A stretch of DNA of 64,000 nucleotides from Rotaria sp. Silwood1 (Eukaryota > Rotifera > Eurotatoria > Philodinida > Philodinidae): contig CAJNOP010000393.1 of assembly GCA_905250075.1 (NCBI GenBank), positions 62,001 through 126,000 of the forward strand. The letters are read 5' to 3'. Of this stretch, positions 50,067 to 62,200 are shown in pieces. The notes beneath the pieces are model-generated. The model had not been told where the DNA came from and did no database searches. It worked only from the letters and a program-made list of their open reading frames with translations. Numbering within the stretch: the first letter of the stretch is position 1; each line of letters opens with the position of its first letter. The position numbers were made by a program, and so were the translations under genes.

Positions 50067-51400
50067 CTAGAAATAATCAACCAGTATAGAGACATTAGAA
50101 TTAGTTACATGATTAATTCCATTTAATATCATTGATTTATCTTGTGGAACCATTTTAAAAACAAGAAAAACAATAGATTTATTGGTCGTTTCATTTAAAA
50201 TCAACTAGTCAAACGCAAAAGCTTAAAATATGCATGTGTTTGCAGGAAATTTTCATAAATTCGTGTTTATTTGGAAAATATTTTCCATATTGTGGTGTTT
50301 CATGCATGAAGGTAAAAACAATTTCAAGTATTTGCAAATGTTTCGCATAAATACAAAACAATAGCAAATATGTAGATGTGCATATCGCAAACACATGAAT
50401 GTTAGTGTAATTTTTCAAATTGTTAAGCAAACCATGCAAGAGTGTGCATGGTTCTTATCCTTACAAATAATTATATGTAGCATTCTTGCGTTTTTATGCA
50501 AAATATGTCTCACATGTACATGTCACGGTGTTATCGGCATGTACCTTCAAGATGGTTATAATTTTGCTAAACTCTGCATGCCATTGCAATAAGGTCCTTT
50601 TTATGAAAGCTGTCACCAGAGTGATTCTAGATTGGCATGCAAATCTCTACCATTTTGTAGTGGACATGCTGTTCCCTGTAAGAATTTATTGTTTATCTTC
50701 GGCATGTATTTATTTATTTCTCATTAAAGTGGAATCGCTCTCATATATCCATATTAAACTGGATCAAAAACTTTGCTCAATTTTTCAAATTCGCCAATAA
50801 TTATTGATATTTATGTTCATACATACATAGTAGTTATCTGATGATCAGTATGTTCTTCAGTTTTGATTGCAACACTGTTGTAACTTGATGGTCGAATGGT
50901 GAAGAAGTTCATCTGATAAAACACAGTATGTATATCTGAATCTTATCTCTGGCAAAAAATTCTCGTGTGTTCATGTATTTGTACCTAAGGTGTTTCATTT
51001 TGCTACTATTCTAAAATTATTTTGAATGTGCATGCGTGGACTATCTACAATAGTATTCATATGTCCTTGCATGTAATAACAATATTAAACATGTACATAC
51101 GCAAAATTTCATACATGTGTACATAAATATCATTTTCGCTATAACATGTTTCCACTCGTGCCATCTCATAATCATTCATACATGGATATAAATTTTATGA
51201 GCTTTCGCGTTTGACTGTGCTATTGCTCTCCAATAAAAGATCGATCACCATGATTAGAAACACGTGCTTTCTGCAATAGAATTTCACTATTTTGATCAAA
51301 TACCGATTTGTTGTTGTTTTTTTAAGAAAATGATTAGGACTTAAAACTTATAGTGATGGAAGAAGAGAAGCAGCTGACGTCTATGGAATGACCAATACAA
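50067..51400 (-). pseudogene. Dead fragment of ZO-1/TJP 3' end (duplicate)
   Basis: Bases 50067-50150 match the terminal exon of the TJP gene at 62079-62176, including the end coding NSNVSILVD and the stop. They have lost the acceptor AG (AAAATGG where the live copy has AAGATGG) and 11 bases near the exon start, which shifts the frame. A second block at about 51225-51395 matches the disordered-region exon around 62868-63040 (CCAATAAAAGATCGATCA shared). Everything between, including the ZU5 exons, is replaced by a TIR element. It is non-functional. Confidence 0.8.
50207..51216. mobile_element. 1 kb element with terminal inverted repeats
   Basis: The left end reads AGTCAAACGCAAAAGCTTA and the right end, on the opposite strand, AGTCAAACGCGAAAGCTCA: 17 of 19 match. 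The element sits inside copy 1 of the segmental duplication and is absent from copy 2, which proves insertion or replacement. It has no long open frame and is unusually rich in CATG/GCATGC-type words. No clear target-site duplication was found; flanks match positions about 630 bp apart in copy 2, so the insertion is linked to a deletion. The superfamily is not assigned. Confidence 0.6.
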
Positions 51401-52663
51401 ATAGGACACTAATGGTACTGGTATCAGTATTAATACGAAAGAAAAAGAACATCAAACTTCAAAGCTATAGAAATTAAACAAGACCCAAAGTCAGAATAAC
51501 AAAAAGTAGCGTGCTTTAGTTCCAACTGATTATGTTGTAGTTCGCTTCTCTCTTCATACAGTAAACAAACTCACTACATTCACGACGATGAATAAATTTT
51601 CACACACAATCAAACATATTCTTTTGTGGTTGTTTAAGTCATATCTTTAGATCAATTCCAAGCAATATAGGATAGGATTATTAACAATAGGTTATTAATT
51701 AACATGTGAAACAGTAATAGATAATTTAAACATATGACTATTATTAAACAGTTTACAAAGATAGGTGGTAACAGAGATGAAAGTTATAGTATTTGTTGTG
51801 AGAAGTCTATCATCGTATTGCTAAAACTGATAATGACAACCTCTCGTTGCATAAACTATCTGTTAAGTGCATTTACTTTTATCCTTAGAAACTTGTGTAG
51901 ATATTGAGTTTCAGCATCCATATCATGCCTCCATATTTTTGAGAGAGAATAGAAAACAGCTGCACATTTCAGACATTTTTTTTAATGAGCACTAATGAGA
52001 TCTCGATATTCTTTTGGGATCAAACAATACGTGAAAAACTATCAAGCCTACCTCTATCACATTGAAAATGCGTAAATACTGAAGAGAGGTTAGTAATCAC
52101 GTAAAAAAAATAATTGTCGACTAATAGAGAAAATATTGACTAAAAACTAACGAGAAATAGGAAACAAAAAAAATAGCACGTGCACTCTGATAAATCAGTG
52201 ACCAATTATAGCAGCTTATAATAATTATTACATGCCTTTTTTCGTTCTCTGAAGTTGTTTTGCTACAATAAGTTTATTTATTCATCGAAAAACAATACGA
52301 ATATGTTCCAAATATTTTTCTATAACGCCTCAACAACTTTTAATCATTCATTAAATGACACACTTTCTTTTATTTTTCTATTGTTGGTAAAGATTTCTGA
52401 TAACATTAACAGTAAAGAGAACCAGTACTCATAAACATTGTAAAAAGCCAAGAAAAACAAACGTAGCGTAATTATTAATGATGAAAACAAGGTCGATGAC
52501 ATTTACAATGAATTTATTACTTAACATTTACCAACGTGATCTACATAAGTAGATCCATCGCTTTAATCATTATCATTTCATGCATTATGTTATAATTTCT
52601 TTGATAATATCAACAGCAGTATCAAATAACAATACTAGTAATTTACAAAATAGTCTTATACGG
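51401..52663. other. Non-coding stretch left of the hAT relic
   Basis: About 1.3 kb of AT-rich DNA with no recognisable gene. It may include decayed flank of the transposon relics to the right. Confidence 0.45.
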
Positions 52664-52966
52664 GAAGAATATGTTCTATGGCAGCTTGTCACGCGTGACA
52701 GTAATCATGAAACGACGGGATGTAAATTTTGTAATATGATAATTAAAACAAATATTTGACCAACAACTCGTTTAAGAAAGCATTTGCTTTGGTTGACAAA
52801 ATGCTAGCGATTCAACCAGTTATAGTTACATAAAAGCCCAAAATGTCAAATTCATGAAAAAAAACTAAATAATTTAGCGATTAAGTCAATAATCGTTTAT
52901 GGTCGACGATTTGATGATTTTCGACGTGCAGGAATGACAAATTTCTTGAAGAATACTAATCTTGGT
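52664..52966 (+). mobile_element. Decayed hAT transposase, BED-finger region
   Basis: One frame from 52664 reads EEYVLWQLVTRDSNHETTGC then KFCNMIIKTNI, a stop, and PTTRLRKHL. The TGCKFCN...TTRLRKHL pattern is the CxxC and H part of a BED zinc finger at the start of hAT transposases. After indels, 52856-52966 reads LNNLAIKSIIV and RRFDDFRRAGMTNFLKN, resembling the segment that follows the finger in these proteins. Stops are frequent and the catalytic DDE region was not recovered; traces may continue to about 53.6 kb. It is inactive. Confidence 0.6.
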
Positions 52967-55659
52967 AACTATTTGGTTTAGAATGATAGAGAATGCAATC
53001 TACTTAGGTTTACAATTAGGTAGAGTTGAGCTTTTCGTGATCTATCAGTGTCAACCTACATAGACGCGGTTTTAAATGAAACAATTTTCGATTTTTGAAT
53101 GGCTTAATCGTGAAAATACTCGTGCATTGTCTGTTCAATATTTAGCCTAGATTCATATTATAAAGATTGATATTTTCCAATACATTGGACTATATGTATG
53201 CAGCTGTCTTCTGGAAAGATCTTTATTGAACATTTACGTAAGGCAAACACTAACCTTACTGTGTTAAAAGAGTAGAAATTCAATGGTAGTGAAGAAAAAA
53301 CGGCTATAATGTTAAAGTTGAGAATGAAATTGGCACTAAGAGCTGATTATTTTTTATTAGAGTTTCTGCATATTCGTTTAGAATATATTACGTATCAGTA
53401 AAATTTTAGTCTAGCAGTCAGATAACTTAGGAAAACTCAAATAAATCAAATCTGGTAGCATTCAAGTCTTTTATGTCGTCGAATATTTGAATCATTTTCT
53501 GATAGAAGATCAGCTGCTATTCTACTGCGAAAATATTCTTGCTAAGAAAACAAACAGTAGTCACATGTCCTTGATGCATTTTGAAAGTTTCAACAAACAT
53601 AAACACAATTTCCTGTCATAATATAACTGATTGTGTAAAGCTTTATTTCGTGAAACAGTGTGGAAAGTATGAAACTTTCCCATATGTTTAAATAGTGAAT
53701 AGTTGATATGTTGATATAAATAGTAATATTACTATAGCGTAAAACTATAAAAGAAAGACGAAGTGCCCCGTTGATGTCGTCGTCATGAATATAATAACTA
53801 ACCTATTATTCGATGATGATTGATTTATCAATTTTCAAATTCATTTTTCAACTATAATAAGTATTCAACGTTTCACTTATTTTGTTTTCTTTCATTTCTC
53901 TATGCGCTTAGCGAACCAATCACTTAAATGAAGAGCGCGGAAAAAATTCTTTTAAACTAATTATAAAATAAAATCTTTTCATCATGTATAGATGTATCAT
54001 CGTATAGTATAATTTACGAGAAACACAGTGGAGCTTTTGTGTCTTATGCTTCTTTCCAATTTGATGAAGTCTTCTATTTTTCTTGAGTATAATTCAAAAA
54101 AAGTCAAAATTTTCATCATATTCTTACTATTTCAACAAAGTGAACATGATTTCTTTTCGTTTTAACATTTTTTCACATACGTTAGAAACAGTTTTTTGCC
54201 TTTAATCACATATTTTCATCTCTATTGTTTAGATCACTCACTATCTCATCGGACTACAGTCACGCGACAAGTTAAAAACGCCTCAATAAATTCAATTAGT
54301 AAAGCTCAAAGCATGAAATGTTTTCTGTTATCAAAGTTTTATTTATATGTAATTTCTGATCTGGACCGATTATAAAGGAGATTTCCATGTATGACTGATG
54401 ATTATCTTCTGAATGCGATTATAAGCTGCTAATATTATTATTTAATGCAGTGTATATGTTCATTATCTAAGTATACGTATTGTAAAATTCATAAGAGAAA
54501 AATTGAATAATCCCAGCATGTACTATGCATTACAACACATCATGCCTGATAAGTTTGTGATACAGGCACAAAGTATGAAAATTTTAAAAGCTCCGGATAT
54601 GATTAGAGATGTATATGGTACGTTCCTCTTACTCAACTTTTAGTGATATATTGTGGTTTTACTTCAAAAAGGAGAATAAAAAAGATGGTAACAACAGTAA
54701 TTACGATGTTAGAAATCATACAGCAACGAAAAATTGTGTCAATAATATGGTTGACCAAGAAAGTATTTAGGATGATGTCATTATTAATAATTATAAGTGT
54801 TAGCAGTTTGGAAAGCAAGAAAAACTCTAATATTTGAAAAACACACTGTTAATTGTGAAACTCGATGGAACATAGTATATTATTTTCTAATTGATACAAT
54901 TCTTAATTTTAAAAATTTAAAAATTAAATTTCTCAATTATTCGAATTTATTGAACATAAGACATGGTTTAATTGAAAAATAAATTTCTATTCAATAAAGA
55001 TATGATGATTGGAAAGTATTAGATAATCCCCGTACAGTTCTAAAACTGTTCGATTAGACTATGAAGCTTATATTGGATAGTTCTAATACACCAAGTAATT
55101 TGCTCCACTGTGCAATCCAAGAACTATACATTGCTTTTAAATAATGACAACCGTAATACGAATGATAAATCAGTAAAGCAAATGTTACTGTTGCAATTGT
55201 GTAAAGAATGTTATTGTGATAAATAATAGCTAAAATTACTCGAAGTAAGCATTATGAAAGATAACTAGCTCTTTACACAGTTCATATATAAGTTGATTGT
55301 CACGTTTTCTAGGTCATCAATTTCAAAAAATATGCGATTTTTTTCTTAACATTTCTACAATAATTATATACAAATGTAATACTTCATTTTGTGAGAATTT
55401 TTTATGTCTCATGGAGTTTCTTACTTTTTCTATTATTAGGACCTTCGATCAATTGATAAGCATCTTATCGAATGTTTTCTCAACTCACACATATGCATGT
55501 TTATTATCCAATGGAGTTCTCTATTCTTAAAGAAGCTTATACTCAATCTTTGAAAATCAAACACTTATGATTCTTCGAGATAAAAAATTCGTTAGAAATC
55601 AACCTTTGAGAGTAATGACATCAATTTTAACCTTTTGGTCAGCATCAATAAAAGTACAA
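52967..55659. other. Degenerate, probably transposon-derived DNA
   Basis: About 2.7 kb with many short broken frames and no readable gene. Its place between the hAT relic and possible gypsy traces suggests decayed mobile DNA, but this stretch itself gives no direct domain match. Confidence 0.35.
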
Positions 55660-57730
55660 ACCGCAATTACGACAGTATGAATGACAACGAAAGCAAAAGC
55701 ATTACAAAAAAATGATCACTTTGCATTTTTATGTGGAAAATCTCAGTTTACTAGTGATTGCAAAATTAAGAATAAAAATAAATAAACAATTAAGGAAGAA
55801 CTATTAAGCACATAGAGAAGTTTGCTATGGACTTCCACAATCGTCTATTTCTAGCGACGACTTCATATATAAATCTTTGAAAAAAAGTACAACACTGACG
55901 TTGCGATTTCGTCACAGCTTGCTAGGCCTAGTTGTTTACGCATAAGACTAGTACTTCGTCAAAATCAGCCTTTAGCACATCAGCTTACATTCAAAGAAAA
56001 GAAAGAGTTCATGTAAATATTAATGATTTAACTTTCACGATATTCTCGAATAATAAAATCTTATCAAATAATGAAAATGGCCTATATGAACAAACAAATA
56101 ATTTTATTTTAATGTGAAATAGCTTTTAAGTATTTTCAAGTTTCTCTTAGTCTTAAAGAATACTTGTATGTCTATTTAAAACGTTTGTTCTTCAGTCTTT
56201 TTCATAGGTATTTTTAATTGTTAAACATGTACTTCGACTTCGTACTAAAACTGAAATAAAATAATTTACAGAGTATGTAGAAACATGTTTACGAAACTTT
56301 TCTATGGCTCATATAAAAAATGATCCATTTTGAAGAAACATCGGTGCATAATTTATTTGCACTAGCAATATTAATATAAATGTCGATGCCAATATCTACT
56401 AATTTGGACTCAAATGATGGCTTGCGTAGATTACTTCGAGGATTGTCATATACACTTTATAATTTAATTGCATGTTAAAGTTGTTTCGAAGTACTTTAGA
56501 TCTAGATAATTTAGTCTATTTCATTATATATGTGTTTGTTACTGCGATGATCAAATGAGTTGACAAAAATATCATTCCACGCTACTAATAGAATTTCATC
56601 GTCATATTTGCTAAATAAGGAGTATAATCTATTTGAAAAGGCATTGCGTTTCCCTTTTGTCAGAGCACAGTTTGAAAAATTCTTAATGGGTTCTATGATA
56701 ATTTTTGATGTATTTGAAGGTACTATAATACTGCTTGATCGTAGTCGCAAAGAAAGAAAACTTTCTATCATGTATTGTTGACCATATTTTCTGGTGTTGT
56801 AAAATAAAGTCGTTAATGTTTGTTTTTGATACGACTAAGGATAATACAAGTAGTAATATATGTAAATATTTCGGACTTAAAACGATGGTGATATTCCGTA
56901 GTTAGTTGATGCTTTTCAAATTTAATTGCATCTATGAGATTGGAGTGTAGGTATGTGTTGCTGTCAACCCACACCTACATCGACATCAACACACCTACGC
57001 CCCACACCCTTGGGTTTCAGCAAATCTTCACACACGAGTCAGTTGTATTATATTTATTATGAGTTGCTGATTATCACAGCAAAAGAACTTATAACTAAAA
57101 TTATACTGAAAAAGTGTCTGAGAAATGCTTTAACGAAAATTGATATAACGTATGATTTTATGAGCGTCAATATACTATGAAACTACTGTAATAGATATTT
57201 GCGTAATCGACAGCCAAAGGGTTCAGCTTCATTTAAGATACGAGACTGACAAGCACACGTTAAATTTTATTTAACCATCATCGATTGAAGGCAAACTTCA
57301 AAAGATGGCAGCAACATTCTATCTAATCACTGTCGCTGCTGAAATTCGTTTTCATCTTACTTCAAAATTATCATTTTATGGAACGAATTAAGAACAAACG
57401 GAACTTTGTATTCAAAAAGAAGCTGCTAATCACGTAAGAATATTGAACTTTGTAACGACGTTTGAACGAAAATTGTACGACTCTCGGATCTTTTGATCAT
57501 CGCGATACAAAATAGTGACTCGAATGGTTGGTAGAGTAAGGAAAAAAAAATACTCGCGAAGGATTACTATACAGTGCTTCTCACGGTAGTAATTCCCCTT
57601 TTACGATCGTTAAGAGCTAAGTGAAATACAAGGAGATATTACATAGATGAATTTCTAAAGCAAGGCGTGGTACGTTTTAAGTCTCATTTATCGCTACACT
57701 CGTGTTAAAGATAGATAAAAAAATTATCAG
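55660..57730 (+). mobile_element. Possible relic of a gypsy-type LTR retrotransposon
   Basis: There are two weak hints in the expected order. Near 55700-55785 a frame reads LQKNDHFAFLCGKSQFTSDC, which looks like a damaged CCHC zinc knuckle of a nucleocapsid (first Cys and His lost). Near 57630-57700 another frame reads YIDEFLKQGVVRFKSHLS, resembling the entry to gypsy reverse transcriptase (I-D-E-x-L-x-x-G-V-I-x-x-S). No LTRs, primer-binding site or YxDD box were found, and frames are heavily broken. This is a suggestion only. Confidence 0.3.
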
Positions 57731-59261
57731 TGGATAGTATACTTATTATTATGTTCATATTTCAACAACTAAAGCATCTATGTCACAGCTGTTATATCAT
57801 ACTAAAGTCATGATCTCTAGGATATGACAACACGTTAAATAGTAGAAAAGCAGTACCCTAGTTCATCCAACACTAGAAAATATCAATGTAGTAAAAATTC
57901 ACTGTATTTGTTGTTTACATTGGTTAGTTATTGAAGACTAACTGTGATATCAAAGTTAGAATTTTATGCATTTTAGTGGAACGAACGTCAGAGCTTAACT
58001 GTCTCTAAATAAGTTGTTTTCGTCAAATGCATAAAATTCAACGAAATATCGGTCATTGAGCAATGTTGATCATTCGTGCAGTCAATAATATACTCTAATA
58101 AACCCAAACAATCGATGTAAATGTAGCTTTTTCATCAAAAACTGTACAGTAAAAACGTTTTGATGACATTTAATCATGTTTGTTAGAGTTCAGAAAAGTT
58201 GATTTTAAATTAGAAGTTTACAAAGTTTTTCTTGTCATCAAAATCTCTATTTTGGACTATGTAGAGAGGATTTCTGGATTCTAAGGTCGAAATTTTTAAC
58301 ATGCTTATATAGGCCATGTCTTAGAATATCCTCGATTAAACATTCAACAAATACTTGTGTAGCATAGTGGGATGATAGTAATGTAGTTTTTGACAGAAAG
58401 TACTATTTATTGTTCTGTTATACTATTCATTTGATATAGATTCACAATATTTTAACTAAAGTTGAGAATAATATGGTTTCAGTTTGGAATAGAAATACCA
58501 AATTTGCAGCTGACAAAACTAAAACTTCCGATTCTGAAATACTTAATACTAGGCATAGCTCTTTTTGAAACACAATGTGTATTTTCGTTCTACTCGATAT
58601 ACTTCATTTTGAAGTATCTTTGTGTTTTTACTTTGCATCGAAAAACAATTTATGAAAGCTTAAGCTTGATAGAATTCAAAACTAATTATATTGCGTTAAA
58701 AATATGTTTTCATTTAAGAACCCAAAAGTATTCTGAAAAAAATATGTCTTCATACAAAAGTAAATCGAAGATTTCACATCTGTTTTTATCTTTTGTTGCA
58801 ATATGATTCAATGTAATTCAACAAGAAGATGTTCATAAATCTACTCTAGAGAAATTTACCAAGTATTGTTTCTGTTTTATAACTTTGTTGCAATTATGTT
58901 GATTCGACAATAAACCATAATAAATGTTTCATCGTATGTTGTTTTCAATACTTAAATGAAAATACCTTTGATAAAATGTTTCTACAATTCTTTCAGAAGA
59001 CTCAGAGTATTTTCTATTTTACTCTAGTATGATACAAATAAAACGTAATTGAAACGATGAGTATCTCAAGAGTGTACTGGTAGCTGAAATATGAGTCATT
59101 CTATAAATAAATTTATTCAATCAATTGTATATTAAGTATAATTATATGGAGCAGTTTAAAATGCTCGTGTCGAAGAATATATTTTCATGGCATAACGTCT
59201 CGTTTTAGTTTGGGATGTGAGGATGCAACTAGTTTTTCATCTACACTCATACAGCATTAGG
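57731..59261. other. Non-coding stretch left of duplication copy 2
   Basis: About 1.5 kb, AT-rich. A 114-codon plus frame at 58462-58806 is rich in I, L, F, K and S with no domain and is probably chance. No other feature was recognised. Confidence 0.45.
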
Positions 59262-62200
59262 TCTCAAACAAACAGATGTCGATATAGAATTCAACAATAC
59301 TACTGTCTCAGGTACATGGTTCAGAGATAGTACTGTTTACACTAAATATATTTACAAAACATGAGTTAGTGGTTCATTGAACGATTTTTTTGTAGATAAG
59401 TATCGTTGCCTTCAAGAGATACTTTTAAATTATGAATATAGAATAATGTCTGTCACTTTGCAGTCAATATGAATCTCCCATTCTGTTAAAGACCTATACA
59501 GACAAAAGATAAATTTTTCTTGATATAAATAACTATATAGACTCGATTAATCTTTGTCAGTTTTTTACTAATTGCGTTGAAATATATTGAATTATTTTTC
59601 ATTGTACAATCGTTTATCTAAATCAATGCAAATATGCTACGATTTAATTAAAACACTAATTCAATAGAAGAATAAACAAGACGTTAGTATAAGGAAACTA
59701 TCAAACGATTATTAGCTTTAGATAGAGAATGATTTTGAGATTAAGATCTTTAAAATAGCGAAGTCTTGTCAGAGACATCGAAATTTAAAAAAATTCATAG
59801 AAAGGTAACGCGATGTCTGATTTTTCATAGATGAAATGATGTTTATTTGATACCTCGTGTTTTACTGTGAATTTTTTCTTGAAAAACATGTTTTTTTTTT
59901 TTCAGAAAAAGTAGCAAATCTTTTTCGCTTTTTCTCTGCTGTTTATGCTTTTCTGATTGTGCATCTCAGAAGTCTCGAAATAGCTTGGTTGTAGCCAATT
60001 ACTTTTTTTTTTGTTTAAAACAACATATCAAACTGCAATTTCTAACAGAGTTCATTTCTTAAATTAAGCTCTTCTATTATTATATAAAAAGCATTTCCAT
60101 AAGTAGATGACCATTTTTTAAAGTTTTTTCGAAGTATTGAACTTGTCACCGTTGTTCTCTGCATAAAAAGTAAGAATTAAAAAAAAAGACACTGCCATCT
60201 TACGTATTCTTTCGAAAAATTAATTTTATCTATAGAATGAGGGCTCACAAACACTTTAGGGTTACCAAATAAGCTATTTTTTACTCTTTCTTGTCGAAGT
60301 TGTCTTGAAAACATTATGATAAAAGTTTCGTGCGTTTTGAATGCACCTAGTATCAAATAGACTTTTTAGAGGATGGACCTTAACGAAATGCATTCTTTTT
60401 TGTATTCAATCAAAATTCTTCGTCTAAAGAACAAGAAAAAGGAAGAATATCAAGATATTAATGTTTATGTATAATATCCACTAAGGTCCATTGCAGTTGA
60501 TTTTGTTTGAGGTGTTACTTTTGATGGATCAGGTGGTTGACGCAGACGTCGATATTCTTGTGTATTGTCTCTTCCAAGTTGAAATCGATCACGAATCTGT
60601 AATTTTTGCGTATGATCTAAGCCCGTGAATGTCGGATAAAATTTATTACATTTGATTCCATTTATATCATAATCATATTGAATTGATCGAGCATGTTCTT
60701 GGCGACTATTTTTATTATTTATTTCTCTTTGTGCATGTTCACAGGATAGTTGATGACCACGTAGAACATAACCATTTTCAAATGTTTTTAAACATGATGG
60801 AAAACCAATGCATTGATAACGCATGACGTATACAAGATTATTTTCTTTCTATATTCTCGAGCGTTTGTATTATGATGTCTCCTGTTTATTTATGTTGCTA
60901 TACACTTTTGATTCTTGAACACAAGTGAGAAAAAAGCATTAACTCTGTCGTACAGAATGTCAATGAAAATACGGCTCTTTTTTTGTGTTTTATGTGAGAG
61001 AATAAGCAAAAGAATTGAGTGAATAGCGAACGCTCACTAACATCAGTTGCGCACTCAACGAGAAGAGTGTGTATTTTTTTATATTTGAAGTTACTTTTGG
61101 TTGCATAGATCTCTCTTAATTTACTTGCAAACATCTGAACATACTATTGAAAATACATATAAACATTATACAAAATCATAAAAAAGAGTAAAAACAAAAG
61201 ATAAATGTAAGCGATAGAAAATTACAAGATGACAATTAGTAGATTCTAGAACCACACTGAACTTGATGAATAAGGGTTAAGATCATTCAAATCCGAAACT
61301 TCAATTAAATCAACTTATAAAATATGTATCGATTTAGTGTCGCCGCTATTCTTAATGTTGTCAAGTTTAGTAGCTCATTCATAAACATCTTTGAAGAAAA
61401 AAGAGATTATCAATTGTTGATATGGAATATGGTAATTATTGCTTTGTCGCGTTCTACTAACTTTCGAAAAATATTTTATATTATAATTTTTTGTCATTTA
61501 TATGAATTTCGATCTACTCTTTTTTATTGAAGTGCCGGAAACATTCTATTGTTCTTGTTTTCTACAACCTTGACCTTGTATTAGTTGCTATGTCGTCAAC
61601 TTACGTTCTTATGCTTGCTGTTCTCTCTTTGTTATTTTTTCATTTTGTTTTATACTTAAAATGAACTACTAGAATAGACACTTCATCCAAAAAGTCATTT
61701 ATTCAGTGTCAGTTCATATGATATGTAGATAGATGATTAAAAATAGTTGAAAGTTTTTCGGTTTCATACAAAAGCTATGTATTGTTTCATTCTTGTTCAG
61801 ATTATTTCTAAGTACACACACATGATTTACTGATTTGTCAAGATCTACTGTTGTTCAATAATATATGTATGTCTTAAGATCTTGATTTTTTCTAGTTTAA
61901 TCAATTCGTTTCTGGGGTACATTTCGTTCAATTCTTTATATATTAAATGCAATAAAGAAAACTTTGATCGAAGAAAACTAGTTTTTATAATATAAGTATA
62001 TATATATACACATAAAAACGAAGCAAATTAGATGATTGCAATTATAATCGGAAAAAGAAGGAGGAAAAAAAAAAGACACTAGAAATGATCAACAAGTATA
62101 GAGACATTAGAATTAGTTACATGATTAATTCCATTTAATATCATTGATTTATCTTGTCGATTATTTGTTGAACCATCTTAAACAAAATATAAACAAGAGA

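Larger units (their letters stand above)
47851..51400. repeat. Segmental duplication, copy 1
   Basis: This copy is collinear with 59262-63010. Matching blocks include the zinc-finger ORF, its upstream flank (49081-49145 against 60911-60975, nearly identical), 49320-49500, the ZO-1 terminal exon (50067-50150 against 62079-62176) and a last block at 51225-51395 against 62868-63040. Copy 1 has an extra about 250 bp near 47.9-48.15 kb and a 1 kb TIR element at 50207-51216 replacing about 630 bp of ZO-1 gene sequence. Divergence is uneven. Confidence 0.85.

Noticed and set aside
50486..50800. 104-codon frame inside the 1 kb TIR element, considered as a transposase remnant
   Set aside because: Composition follows the CATG-rich repeats; no catalytic or zinc-finger pattern.
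58462..58806. 114-codon plus-strand frame
   Set aside because: Low-complexity I/L/F/K/S composition, no domain, located in degenerate DNA.
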